Part shown: positions 28,367 through 36,837 of the stretch, one piece after another
Layout of the letters: the number at the start of each line of letters is the position of its first letter
Position numbering within the stretch: the stretch's first letter is position 1
Assembly (NCBI GenBank): GCA_947503775.1
Contig: CANNFE010000005.1
Coordinates: 186,001-250,000 of the forward strand
Direction of reading: 5' to 3'
Length of the DNA stretch: 64,000 nucleotides
Source: an uncultured Paracoccaceae bacterium
Lineage (GTDB): Bacteria > Pseudomonadota > Alphaproteobacteria > Rhodobacterales > Rhodobacteraceae
Made by a program: the position numbers and the translations under genes
The notes under the pieces: model-generated
Told to the model about the DNA's origin: nothing
What the model saw: the letters and a program-made list of their open reading frames with translations, nothing else
Database searches by the model: none

Positions 28367-30828
28367 AGGACGAGGCTGCGGTGACGGGCGCTGTCGGGCG
28401 GGGGCTGGCGCATGACAGTGCGCGGCTCCATGTGACGGGGGCGGCGCGCTATGTGGACGATGTGCCGATGCCCGCGGGGTGCCTGTCGCTGGCCTTCGGG
28501 CTGAGCGAGGTGGCGCGGGGGCGGATCGTCTCGCTGGATCTGGAGGCGGTGCGGACGGCGCCGGGGGTCGTTGCGGTGATGGTCGCGGCAGATCTGCCGG
28601 GGGCGAATGACGTGTCTCCGTCAGCGCATGACGAGCCGCTTCTCGCGGAGGGTGAGGTCTTTTATGCCGGGCAGCCGCTCTTTCTGGTGGCGGCCGAGAG
28701 CCATCTGGCGGCGCGGGCGGCGGTGCGGCGGGCCGTGGTGGAGATCGAGGCGATGGAGCCCATCCTGACGGTGGAGCAGGCGCTGGCGGCGGAGAGCCGG
28801 TTCGAGGATGGGCCGCGGGTCTATTCGAAGGGCGATGTCGAGGCCGCTTTGGAGGGGGCGGCGCATGTGATCGAGGGCCGGGTCGAGATCGGCGGGCAGG
28901 AGCATTTCTACCTCGAAGGTCAGGCGGCGCTTGCCTTGCCGCAGGAGGATGGCGGGGTCGTTGTGCAATCCTCGACCCAGCATCCGACCGAGATCCAGCA
29001 CAAGGTGGCCGAGGCTTTGGGGCTTGCCATGCATGACGTGCGCGTCGAGGTGCGGCGGATGGGCGGCGGCTTTGGCGGCAAGGAGAGCCAGGGGAATGCC
29101 CTGGCCGTGGCCTGCGCCGTGATCGCGGCGCGGACCGGGCGGCCGGCGAAGATGCGCTATGACCGCGATGACGACATGATCGTGACTGGCAAGCGGCATG
29201 ATATCCGGGTGGAGTATCGGGCGGGCTTTGATGCGCGCGGGCGGATCCTTGGGGTGGATTTCACGCATTACATGCGCTGCGGCTGGGCGCAGGATCTGTC
29301 CTTGCCGGTGGCGGACCGGGCGATGCTGCATGCGGACAATGCCTATCTGCTGCCGGCCGCGCGGATCACCTCGCACCGGCTGAAGACGCATACGCAATCG
29401 GCGACGGCGTTCCGGGGATTTGGCGGGCCGCAGGGGATGGCCGGGATCGAGCGGGTCATGGATCACGCGGCCCATGCGCTGGGGATCGAGCCCGTGGAGC
29501 TGCGGCGGCGGAATTACTATGCGGAGCGGTCCGAGGGGGGCGCTGCCCCCCGCGCTGATGCGCCCCCCCGGCATATTTCCGGCCAGATGAAGGAGGATCC
29601 GCGTGAGGTGGAGATCGCAGTCTCGGGGGATGCGGCCTCTCGCGGGGCCGTGGGGCGGGTGCCGTCCGAGCGGGGGGGCGCCGTTCCTGCGGGCGGGCAG
29701 AACACGACGCCTTACGGGATGGAGGTGACGGATTTCGAGCTGGGCGCGATGACGGCGCGATTGCTCGAGACCTCCGATTATGCGGCGCGGCGGGCGGAGA
29801 TTGCGCGCTGGAATGCGGCGAACGGGGTGCTGAAGCGGGGGATCGCCTTTTCGCCGGTGAAGTTCGGGATCTCGTTCACGCTGACGCATCTCAATCAGGC
29901 CGGGGCCCTGGTGCATGTCTATCAGGACGGGACCATCGCCATGAACCATGGCGGGACCGAGATGGGACAGGGATTGTTCCAGAAGGTCGCGCAGGTGGCT
30001 GCCGCGCGGTTCGGCGTGGCGCCGGAGGTGGTGCGGATCACGGCGACGGATACGGGCAAGGTGCCGAATACGTCGGCGACCGCCGCGTCGAGCGGATCGG
30101 ATCTGAACGGGATGGCGGTGATGGCCGCCTGCGATGCGATCCGGGACCGGATGGCGGCCTGCCTGGCGGAGCTGTTTCAGGCGCAGGCCGCGGAGGTGGT
30201 CTTTGCCCGGGGGATGGTCCGGGTCGGGGTGGAGGAGATGAGCTTTGCCTCCGCCGCCAAGCTGGTCTACGAGAACCGGGTGAGCCTGTCGGCGACGGGG
30301 TTCTACAAGACGCCCGAGATCCGCTGGGACAGGATCAAGGGTCAGGGGCGACCGTTCTTTTACTTTGCCCATGGCTGCGCCGTCAGCGAGGTTGTGATCG
30401 ACACGCTGACCGGGGAGAACCGGATCCTGCGCACCGATATCCTCCATGATTGCGGCGCCTCGCTGAACCCGGCTTTGGATATCGGGCAGATCGAGGGCGG
30501 CTTCGTGCAGGGCGCGGGATGGCTAACGACTGAGGAGCTGGTCTGGGATGATGCGGGGCGGCTCAGGACCCATGCGCCTGCGACCTACAAGATCCCCTGC
30601 GCGTCGGATGCGCCGGATGTGTTCAACGTGGCTTTGTGGGAGGGGGAAAACCGGGAGGAGACGATCTATCGCTCCAAGGCTGTGGGCGAGCCGCCCTTCA
30701 TGCTGGGGATTTCGGTCTGGCTGGCGCTCAGCGATGCGGTCGCGGCCTGCGGGCCGGGCTATCCGGCGCTGGATGCGCCCGCGACGGCGGAGCGGGTTCT
30801 GGCCGCGGTGCGGCGGGTGCAGGCGTGA
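28363..30828 (+). CDS. xdhB: Xanthine dehydrogenase large (molybdopterin) subunit
   Basis: 821 residues, carrying the molybdenum cofactor and the purine-binding site. Features: [11 protein letters not shown] at the start, [27 protein letters not shown], the substrate-binding [21 protein letters not shown] and, near the C-terminus, the [11 protein letters not shown] segment preceding the catalytic Glu region. Between RNYYAE (about residue 390) and NTTPYGMEV (about 447) there is an extra stretch of some 55 residues holding a repeat copy that I do not expect from the family; the frame stays open. Overlaps xdhA and xdhC. Confidence 0.93.
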   Translation: MKDEAAVTGAVGRGLAHDSARLHVTGAARYVDDVPMPAGCLSLAFGLSEVARGRIVSLDLEAVRTAPGVVAVMVAADLPGANDVSPSAHDEPLLAEGEVFYAGQPLFLVAAESHLAARAAVRRAVVEIEAMEPILTVEQALAAESRFEDGPRVYSKGDVEAALEGAAHVIEGRVEIGGQEHFYLEGQAALALPQEDGGVVVQSSTQHPTEIQHKVAEALGLAMHDVRVEVRRMGGGFGGKESQGNALAVACAVIAARTGRPAKMRYDRDDDMIVTGKRHDIRVEYRAGFDARGRILGVDFTHYMRCGWAQDLSLPVADRAMLHADNAYLLPAARITSHRLKTHTQSATAFRGFGGPQGMAGIERVMDHAAHALGIEPVELRRRNYYAERSEGGAAPRADAPPRHISGQMKEDPREVEIAVSGDAASRGAVGRVPSERGGAVPAGGQNTTPYGMEVTDFELGAMTARLLETSDYAARRAEIARWNAANGVLKRGIAFSPVKFGISFTLTHLNQAGALVHVYQDGTIAMNHGGTEMGQGLFQKVAQVAAARFGVAPEVVRITATDTGKVPNTSATAASSGSDLNGMAVMAACDAIRDRMAACLAELFQAQAAEVVFARGMVRVGVEEMSFASAAKLVYENRVSLSATGFYKTPEIRWDRIKGQGRPFFYFAHGCAVSEVVIDTLTGENRILRTDILHDCGASLNPALDIGQIEGGFVQGAGWLTTEELVWDDAGRLRTHAPATYKIPCASDAPDVFNVALWEGENREETIYRSKAVGEPPFMLGISVWLALSDAVAACGPGYPALDAPATAERVLAAVRRVQA
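29535..29592 (+). repeat. Dispersed repeat copy inside xdhB
   Basis: Begins with a 7-bp hairpin (GGGGGGC 29535-29541, loop GCT, GCCCCCC 29545-29551), then a C-rich stretch and the 22-bp tail motif at 29571-29592 (GCATATTT, CCGGCC, AGATGAAG). It is translated within xdhB as part of an apparent insertion of about 55 codons. The hairpin plus tail arrangement parallels the copy in xdhA. Confidence 0.65.
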
Positions 30829-31745
30829 GTTTCGATCTCGAGGCGCTGCGCGCGGCGGTGGCTTTGCATGGATCGATCGCGCGGGTCGTCGTGGCCGCCA
30901 CGCGCGGGTCGGTGCCGCGCGAGGTCGGGGCGGCGATGCTGGTCTGGGAGGGCGGGCAGTCGGGGACGATCGGGGGCGGCGCACTGGAATATCAGGCGGC
31001 GCAGGCGGCCTTGGGCGGGCGCACGGGGATCAGCCGCCATCCGCTTGGGCCTGCTTTGGGGCAGTGCTGCGGCGGGGCGGTGACGCTGGTGACGGAGCTT
31101 TGGGATGCGCAGGCCCTGGAGGGGCTGGGCGGGCCGCTCATTGCGCGCGATCTTGAGGGGCGCGGCGAGACGCTGGCGGTCCGGCGGGCGCTGGACCGGG
31201 CCCGGGCGCGCGGAGAGACGGCGCCTGCCCTTGTCGATGGCTGGATGATCGAGCCGGTGACGGAACCCGAGCGGGAGCTTTGGATCTGGGGCGCGGGCCA
31301 TGTGGGCCGGGCGCTGGTGCAGGTGCTGAGCCCTCTGCCCGGCTTGCGGATCACTTGGGCGGATACGGAGCTGAGCCGATTTCCGGAGAGGGTGCCGGAC
31401 GGTGTGAGGGTGCTGGCGGTGGCGCATCCGGAGGATCTGGTGGAGCGGGCGCCGCGAGGGGCGGAGCATCTGGTCCTGACGTTTTCGCATGGTCTGGATC
31501 TGGAGCTGTGCCACCGGCTGCTGCGGCGCGGCTTTGGGCGCTGCGGGCTGATCGGGTCGGCCACCAAATGGGCGCGGTTCCGGTCGCGGCTTGCGGCGTT
31601 GGGTCATTCTCAGCCGGCTTTGGGGCGGATCGATTGCCCGATCGGGGATCCGTCCCTGGGCAAGCATCCGCAGCAGATCGCCATCGGGGTCGCGCAGGCG
31701 ATGCTGCGCGCGCCCTCTGAAGGGGTGAAGGAGAAACGGGCGTGA
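30825..31745 (+). CDS. xdhC: Xanthine dehydrogenase accessory protein XdhC
   Basis: 306 residues. XdhC binds molybdenum cofactor, helps its sulfuration and hands it to XdhB; it is not part of the mature enzyme. Features: N-terminal VVAATRGSVPREVGAAMLV, the Cys pair in GQCCGGAVTLV, then a Rossmann-like C-terminal domain beginning WIWGAGHVGRALVQVL. It starts at a GTG that overlaps the xdhB stop (GTGA), and its own end overlaps the ABC ATPase start in the same way, so coupling runs through the whole block. Confidence 0.9.
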   Translation: MSFDLEALRAAVALHGSIARVVVAATRGSVPREVGAAMLVWEGGQSGTIGGGALEYQAAQAALGGRTGISRHPLGPALGQCCGGAVTLVTELWDAQALEGLGGPLIARDLEGRGETLAVRRALDRARARGETAPALVDGWMIEPVTEPERELWIWGAGHVGRALVQVLSPLPGLRITWADTELSRFPERVPDGVRVLAVAHPEDLVERAPRGAEHLVLTFSHGLDLELCHRLLRRGFGRCGLIGSATKWARFRSRLAALGHSQPALGRIDCPIGDPSLGKHPQQIAIGVAQAMLRAPSEGVKEKRA

Positions 31746-33253
31746 CGCTCTTTACGGCGGAGGGGCTGGACAAGGCCTACGGGGCCGTGCAGGCCAATGA
31801 CGATGTCAGCTTTGCGGTCGCGGCGGGCGAAGTGCATGCCTTGCTGGGAGAGAACGGCGCGGGCAAGTCGACGCTGGTCAAGATGATCTATGGGCTGGTC
31901 GCGCCCGATGCGGGGCGGATGGAGATGGAGGGCGCGCCTTATGCGCCCGGGGACCCCAATGCCGCGCGCGATGCGGGCGTGGCGATGGTGTTCCAGCATT
32001 TCTCGCTCTTTGATGCCTTGAACGTGGCGGAGAATATCGCACTGGGGATGGCCGATCCGCCGCCGCAGCGGGCGCTGGCGGCACGCATCCGGGAGGTGAG
32101 CGAGGCTTACGGGCTGCCGCTGGATCCGGCCCGCGCGGTGGGCGATCTGTCGGCCGGGGAGCGGCAGCGGGTGGAAATCGTGCGCTGCCTCCTGCAGGCG
32201 CCTAAGCTGCTGATCATGGACGAGCCGACGAGCGTGCTGACGCCGCAGGAGGTGGAGATCCTGTTTGCGACGCTGCGCAAGATCAGCGCGGAGGGCACGG
32301 CGATCCTTTATATCTCGCACAAGCTGGAGGAGATCCGGAGCCTTTGCGACGGGGCGACGATCCTGCGGCAGGGACGTGTCGTGGCGCGCTGCGATCCGCG
32401 CGCGCGCACGGCGCGGGAGCTGGCGGAGCTGATGGTCGGGGAGATGCTTGAGCCGCCTGCGCGCGAGCGGCACGCGGCCGGGGACGTCGTGCTGGTGCTG
32501 GACGGGCTGTCGGCGCCTGCGCGGACGGCGTTCGGCACGCGGCTCGAGCGGATTTCGCTTAAGGTGCGGCGCGGCGAGGTGCTGGGGATCGGCGGGGTGG
32601 CCGGGAACGGGCAGGACGAGCTTTTGGCGGCGCTCTCGGGCGAGATGAAGGTCGCGCCGGGGATGGTCCGGTTCGGGGATCGGCCGGTGGGCGCCTTGGG
32701 GCCGGAGGCGCGGCGGCGGCTGGGGCTTTTATGCGCGCCCGAAGAGCGGTTGGGCCATGCGGCGGCGCCCGCGATGAGCCTGACGGAGAATGCGCTGCTC
32801 TCTGCGATGACGCGCAAGGGGCTGGCGCGGCGGGGCTTCTTGCGTTGGGGGGCGGCCAAAGGGTTCGCCGAAGAGGTGATCGCGGGGTTCGATGTGCGCG
32901 TGCCGGGCGCCTCGAGCGCGGCGCAGGCCCTGTCGGGGGGCAATCTGCAGAAATTCGTGATCGGGCGCGAGGTCCTGCAGGCGCCCGAGGTGCTGGTGGT
33001 CAATCAGCCGACCTGGGGCGTGGATGCGAAGGCGGCGGCGCAGATCCGGCAGGCGCTGCTGGATCTGGCGGCAGGCGGGGCAGCGGTCGTCGCGATTTCG
33101 CAGGATCTTGATGAGCTGATGGAGATCTCGGACCGGTTCGCGGCGCTCAATCACGGCCGGCTGAGCGCGCCGCGGCCCGCCGAGGGACTGACGGTCGAGG
33201 AGATCGGCCTGATGCTGGGCGGGGCGCATGATATGGATGTGGCGCATGTTTGA
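31742..33253 (+). CDS. BMP-type nucleoside/purine ABC transporter ATPase
   Basis: 503 residues with two tandem ABC domains, as in sugar and nucleoside importers (RbsA, NupA/YufO). First domain: Walker A GENGAGKST, signature LSAGERQRVEI, Walker B LLIMDEPTSVLTPQE. Second domain: GVAGNGQDELLAAL, LSGGNLQKFVIGREV and VLVVNQPTWGVDAKA, where the Walker A and B are degenerate as usual for this family. GTG start overlaps xdhC. With the two permeases and binding protein downstream it likely imports purines or nucleosides to feed XdhABC. Confidence 0.88.
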   Translation: MTLFTAEGLDKAYGAVQANDDVSFAVAAGEVHALLGENGAGKSTLVKMIYGLVAPDAGRMEMEGAPYAPGDPNAARDAGVAMVFQHFSLFDALNVAENIALGMADPPPQRALAARIREVSEAYGLPLDPARAVGDLSAGERQRVEIVRCLLQAPKLLIMDEPTSVLTPQEVEILFATLRKISAEGTAILYISHKLEEIRSLCDGATILRQGRVVARCDPRARTARELAELMVGEMLEPPARERHAAGDVVLVLDGLSAPARTAFGTRLERISLKVRRGEVLGIGGVAGNGQDELLAALSGEMKVAPGMVRFGDRPVGALGPEARRRLGLLCAPEERLGHAAAPAMSLTENALLSAMTRKGLARRGFLRWGAAKGFAEEVIAGFDVRVPGASSAAQALSGGNLQKFVIGREVLQAPEVLVVNQPTWGVDAKAAAQIRQALLDLAAGGAAVVAISQDLDELMEISDRFAALNHGRLSAPRPAEGLTVEEIGLMLGGAHDMDVAHV

Positions 33254-33606
33254 GCGTGCGGAATTTGCATATTTTCGACAAGATGAAGGATCGAGCGGGG
33301 GAAGGGGCGTTAAGGTTAATGGCGGTTAGGGTTAATGGGGACGTTTAACGGGACGCCGGAGGCGATCGGGCCTGTGAGGCGGGGCTCTCTCTTCTTGGGG
33401 ATCGGCCGGGTTTCGATGATGGGCTGCCGGGGCGCCGAAACCGGGGCCGGGCTGGAGAGGTTGCATCGCGTCACGCGGTGGATCGGGACGGGATTCGGCC
33501 GGAGCTGGGCGGGATATCCGGTTTGGCCGTTGCGGGATGTGCGGAACGGCGAAGCGCTTGCGATGGGTGAGCGCGCTGCGCGCCGCGCCTCCTGCGAGGG
33601 GCGCGC
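33254..33606. other. 353-bp gap inside the transporter operon, with repeat copy B
   Basis: The only large gap in an otherwise overlapping block. It holds repeat copy B (33268-33335) and then high-GC sequence with no recognisable gene. Whether transcription continues through is not known; no strong terminator is visible. Confidence 0.5.
33268..33335 (+). repeat. Dispersed repeat, copy B (tail motif plus GTTAAGG block)
   Basis: The 22-bp tail motif at 33268-33289 (GCATATTT, TCGACA, AGATGAAG) is followed 16 bases later by the 30-bp GTTAAGG/GTTAGGG block at 33306-33335. Same order and orientation as copy A 7.5 kb upstream, but with a shorter spacer, which shows the two blocks are separate units that travel or are retained together. 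Confidence 0.7.
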
Positions 33607-34716
33607 GTGATCTCGTTCGAGCGGCGGGCGGTGCCGTCACGGGTGATGGCCTTTGCGACGCCATGTCTGGCGGTGCTGGCGACGATGCTGGCGGGCGGGT
33701 TGATGTTCGCGCTTCTGGGCAAGGATCCGGTGGCTGCGATCCGGGTGATCTTTTGGGAGCCGCTTTTCGGCGAGTTCGCCTTTTACTATCGCCCGCAGCT
33801 TTTGGTGAAGGCCGCGCCGCTGGTTCTGATCGCGACGGGGCTGGCTTTGGGGTTTCGGGCGGGGATCTGGAATATCGGCGCGGAAGGCCAATACATCATG
33901 GGCGCGCTTTGCGGCGCGGCGGTGGGGCTTGCGCTTTATCCGGCCGAGACGCGGTGGATCTTTCCGCTGATGGTGCTTTGCGGGGCTTTGGGCGGTTTTC
34001 TCTGGGCGATGATCCCGGCACTGCTCCGGGTGCGGTTCGACACCAACGAGATCCTCGTCTCGCTGATGCTGGTCTATGTGGCCGAGCGGCTGCTCAGCGC
34101 GATGGCGCTGGGCGCTTTGCGCAATCCGGAAGGGCGCGGCTTTCCCGGATCGCGGAACCTGTCGCAATGGGACGCCTCGGCCAATCCGGAGCTGATCGCG
34201 GGGACCGGCATGCATTGGGGCGTGGTTGCCGCCCTGATCGCGGTGATCTTCGCTTATGTGCTGCTCGAGCGGCATGTACTGGGTTTTCATATCCGCCTGT
34301 CGGGCGAAGCGCCCAAGGCGGCACGGTTCGCAGGTGTCGTGCCGGGGCGGCTGGTGGTTTTGTGTCTGGGGATCTCGGGAGCGCTGGCCGGGCTGGCGGG
34401 GATTTTTGAAGTGACGGGACCGGCCGGGCAGATCACCATCGGTTTCAACACCGGATACGGGTTCACGGCGATCATCGTGGCGTTTCTGGGCCGGCTTCAT
34501 CCGGTGGGGATCCTGCTGGCGGGCTTGCTGATGGCACTGACCTATATCGGCGGGGAGATCGCGCAGTCGCAGCTTGGCCTGCCGGGAGCGGCGATTTCGA
34601 TGTTCCAGGGGATGCTGCTGTTCTTTTTGCTGGCGGTTGATGTGCTGACGCATTTCCGGCTGAAGTTCGGTCGCAGCGAGGCTACGCCTGCGCTGAGGAC
34701 GGAGGCGGCGGAGTAG
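33607..34716 (+). CDS. ABC transporter permease (nucleoside/purine, YufP-like)
   Basis: 369 residues, about ten hydrophobic segments, of the branched-chain amino acid/BMP permease superfamily. Typical pieces: KAAPLVLIATGLALGFRAGIWNIGAEGQYIMGAL, RFDTNEILVSLMLVYVAE, and SGALAGLAGIFEVTGPAGQI. Start is a GTG with GAGGGG 6 bases upstream. Its stop directly abuts the ATG of the second permease. Confidence 0.88.
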   Translation: MISFERRAVPSRVMAFATPCLAVLATMLAGGLMFALLGKDPVAAIRVIFWEPLFGEFAFYYRPQLLVKAAPLVLIATGLALGFRAGIWNIGAEGQYIMGALCGAAVGLALYPAETRWIFPLMVLCGALGGFLWAMIPALLRVRFDTNEILVSLMLVYVAERLLSAMALGALRNPEGRGFPGSRNLSQWDASANPELIAGTGMHWGVVAALIAVIFAYVLLERHVLGFHIRLSGEAPKAARFAGVVPGRLVVLCLGISGALAGLAGIFEVTGPAGQITIGFNTGYGFTAIIVAFLGRLHPVGILLAGLLMALTYIGGEIAQSQLGLPGAAISMFQGMLLFFLLAVDVLTHFRLKFGRSEATPALRTEAAE

Positions 34717-35631
34717 ATGGATCTGTCTGCGATCAATCCCGTTCTTTTAGTCGCCTCGCTGATCGTGGCGGCGACGCCGCTGCTTTTTGCGGCTTTGGGC
34801 GAGCTTGTCGTGGAGCGGGCGGGCGTTCTGAACCTCGGGGTCGAGGGGATGATGATCACCGGCGCGATCTGCGGTTTCATCGTCGGGGTCGAGAGCGGGA
34901 GCGCTTACCTGGGCTTTCTGGGCGCGGCTGCGGGCGGGGCGCTGCTCAGCCTGATCTTCGGGGTGCTGACGCAGTATCTGCTCAGCAATCAGGTGGCGAC
35001 AGGGCTGGCGCTGACGCTGTTCGGGCTGGGGCTGAGCGCGTTGCTTGGGCAGGGCTATCAGGGGGTGAAGGGGCCGACGCCCGCGCGGCTCGATATTCCG
35101 GTCCTGAGCGATCTGCCGGTCGTGGGGCGGATCGTCTTTGGGCATGATCTGATGGTCTATGCGGGCCTCGCGCTGGTGGTCGCCGTCTGGTGGCTGCTGA
35201 CGCGCAGCCGGGCCGGGCTGATCCTGCGCGCGGTGGGCGAGAACCACGATGCGGCCCATGCGCTGGGCTACAAGGTGGTGCGCGTGCGGCTGGCGGCGAT
35301 TGCCTTCGGCGGGGCCTGCGCCGGGATTGGCGGGGCCTATCTGAGCCTTGTTCGTGTGCCGCAATGGACCGAAGGGATGACCGGCGGGGCGGGGTGGATC
35401 GCGCTGGCGATCGTGGTCTTTGCGGCCTGGAAGCCGTGGCGGGCTTTGCTCGGTGCCTGGCTTTTTGGCGGTGTGACCGTGCTGCAGCTCAATCTTCAGG
35501 CGGCGGGGATCGCGCTTCCGGTCGAGTATCTGTCGATGTCGCCCTATCTTGTCACCATTCTGGTCCTTGTCCTAATGTCCTCGGGTCGTGCGCCCGGCTC
35601 GCTGGGGCGCATCTTCCACAAGACGGGCTGA
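34717..35631 (+). CDS. ABC transporter permease (nucleoside/purine, YufQ-like)
   Basis: 304 residues, the partner permease. Features: ATPLLFAALGELVVERAGVLNLGVEGMM, SNQVATGLALTLFGLGLSALLGQ, RAVGENHDAAHALGYKVVRVR (the cytoplasmic coupling segment to the ATPase), and CAGIGGAYLSLVRVPQW. It forms the channel heterodimer with the preceding permease. No spacing from its neighbour, so the two are made together. Confidence 0.9.
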   Translation: MDLSAINPVLLVASLIVAATPLLFAALGELVVERAGVLNLGVEGMMITGAICGFIVGVESGSAYLGFLGAAAGGALLSLIFGVLTQYLLSNQVATGLALTLFGLGLSALLGQGYQGVKGPTPARLDIPVLSDLPVVGRIVFGHDLMVYAGLALVVAVWWLLTRSRAGLILRAVGENHDAAHALGYKVVRVRLAAIAFGGACAGIGGAYLSLVRVPQWTEGMTGGAGWIALAIVVFAAWKPWRALLGAWLFGGVTVLQLNLQAAGIALPVEYLSMSPYLVTILVLVLMSSGRAPGSLGRIFHKTG

Positions 35632-35660
35632 GCCCGCTTACACCTACAGGGGAAATTTGA

Positions 35661-36734
35661 ATGTATCGCAGAACACTTCTTGGGGCGGCTGCCGCCCTTG
35701 GGCTGGCCGGAATGGCCTTTGCGCAGGACGATCCGGTCAAGGTCGGGTTCGTCTATGTCGGCCCGGTCGGCGATGGCGGCTGGACCTATGAGCACAACAA
35801 GGGCCGCCTGGCGGTCGAGGAGCATTTCGGCGATGCGGTCGAGACGGTCTTTGTCGAAAGCGTGCCCGAAGGCGCGGATGCCGAGCGGGTGATGACGCAG
35901 ATGGCGCTGGATGGGGCTGATCTGATCTTTACCACGTCCTTTGGCTATATGGATGCGACCATCGCGACGGCCGAGAAGTTTCCGGATGTGAAATTCGAAC
36001 ATGCCACCGGCTTTAAGCGGGCCGATAACGTGTCGACCTATTCGGCGCGGTTCTATGAAGGGCGCGCCATTCAGGGCCATATTGCGGGCAAGATGACCGA
36101 GAGCAATGTGATCGGGTATATCGGGTCCTACCCGATCCCCGAGGTGATCCGGGGGATCAACGCATCGTACCTGCACGCCAAGGCGGTGAACCCGGATGTC
36201 GAGTACAGGATCGTCTGGGTCTACACCTGGTTCGATCCCGCCCAAGAGGCCGAGGCCGCGCGGACGCTGATCGATCAGGGCGCGGACGTGATCCTGCAGC
36301 ACACCGATTCGACCGCGCCTCTGGCGGCGGCTGAGGAGGCGGGGAACGTGATCGGCTTCGGGCAGGCCTCGGACATGGCGCAGTTTTCGCCGAGCCCGCG
36401 GGTCAGCTCGATCATCGATGACTGGGCCCCCTATTATATCGACCGCGTGCAGGCCGTCATCGATGGCAGCTGGGAGAGCGCCGATACCTGGGACGGCATC
36501 GGGCCGGGCATGGTCGGGATCGGCGAGATCACCGATGCGGTACCCGAGGATGTGAGAGCCGAGGCGCTCGACATGAAAGAGCGGATCGCGGCGGGCGAGT
36601 ATCACCCGTTCACCGGGCCGATCAACCGCCAGGACGGATCGGTCTGGCTGGCCGAAGGCGAGACGGCCTCGGATGAGGATCTGCTGGGTCTGAACTTTTA
36701 TGTCGAAGGGATCGAGGGCGATATCCCCGAATAG
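35661..36734 (+). CDS. BMP-family substrate-binding lipoprotein/periplasmic protein
   Basis: 357 residues. Signal peptide RRTLLGAAAALGLAGMAFAQ is not a lipobox, so the protein is probably free in the periplasm. The mature domain shows KVGFVYVGPVGDGGWTYEHNKG, DLIFTTSFGYMDATI, NVIGYIGSYPIPEVIRGINA and DVILQHTDSTAPLAAAEEAG, which identify the BMP (PnrA-like) nucleoside-binding family. Good AGGGG site. Being last in a block with xdhABC suggests xanthine, hypoxanthine or purine nucleoside as ligand. Confidence 0.9.
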   Translation: MYRRTLLGAAAALGLAGMAFAQDDPVKVGFVYVGPVGDGGWTYEHNKGRLAVEEHFGDAVETVFVESVPEGADAERVMTQMALDGADLIFTTSFGYMDATIATAEKFPDVKFEHATGFKRADNVSTYSARFYEGRAIQGHIAGKMTESNVIGYIGSYPIPEVIRGINASYLHAKAVNPDVEYRIVWVYTWFDPAQEAEAARTLIDQGADVILQHTDSTAPLAAAEEAGNVIGFGQASDMAQFSPSPRVSSIIDDWAPYYIDRVQAVIDGSWESADTWDGIGPGMVGIGEITDAVPEDVRAEALDMKERIAAGEYHPFTGPINRQDGSVWLAEGETASDEDLLGLNFYVEGIEGDIPE

Positions 36735-36758
36735 GGATCTGGCCCCCTTGTTGACCGG

Positions 36759-36790
36759 AAAGGCCCTTCGCTGCGGAGGGCCTTTTTTCT
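36759..36790 (+). terminator. Rho-independent terminator of the xdh-transporter block
   Basis: An 11-bp stem (AAGGCCCTTCG / CGGAGGGCCTT, one T-G wobble) with loop CTG, followed by a run of six T. It lies 25 bases after the binding-protein stop codon and just before the next gene, closing the operon. Confidence 0.88.
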
Positions 36791-36837
36791 TGCGCGGCGG
36801 GGCGGCTTTAGGTCTGTCTGATCAAAGGAGGCGCGGG

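Noticed and set aside
29520-29715. xdhB as a pseudogene because of the odd inserted segment
   Set aside because: The frame is continuous on both sides and all cofactor motifs are intact, so an in-frame insertion is the better reading.
28621-30447. Open frame of about 600 codons on the minus strand
   Set aside because: Antisense to xdhB; composition dominated by Arg, Pro and His, with no known domain.
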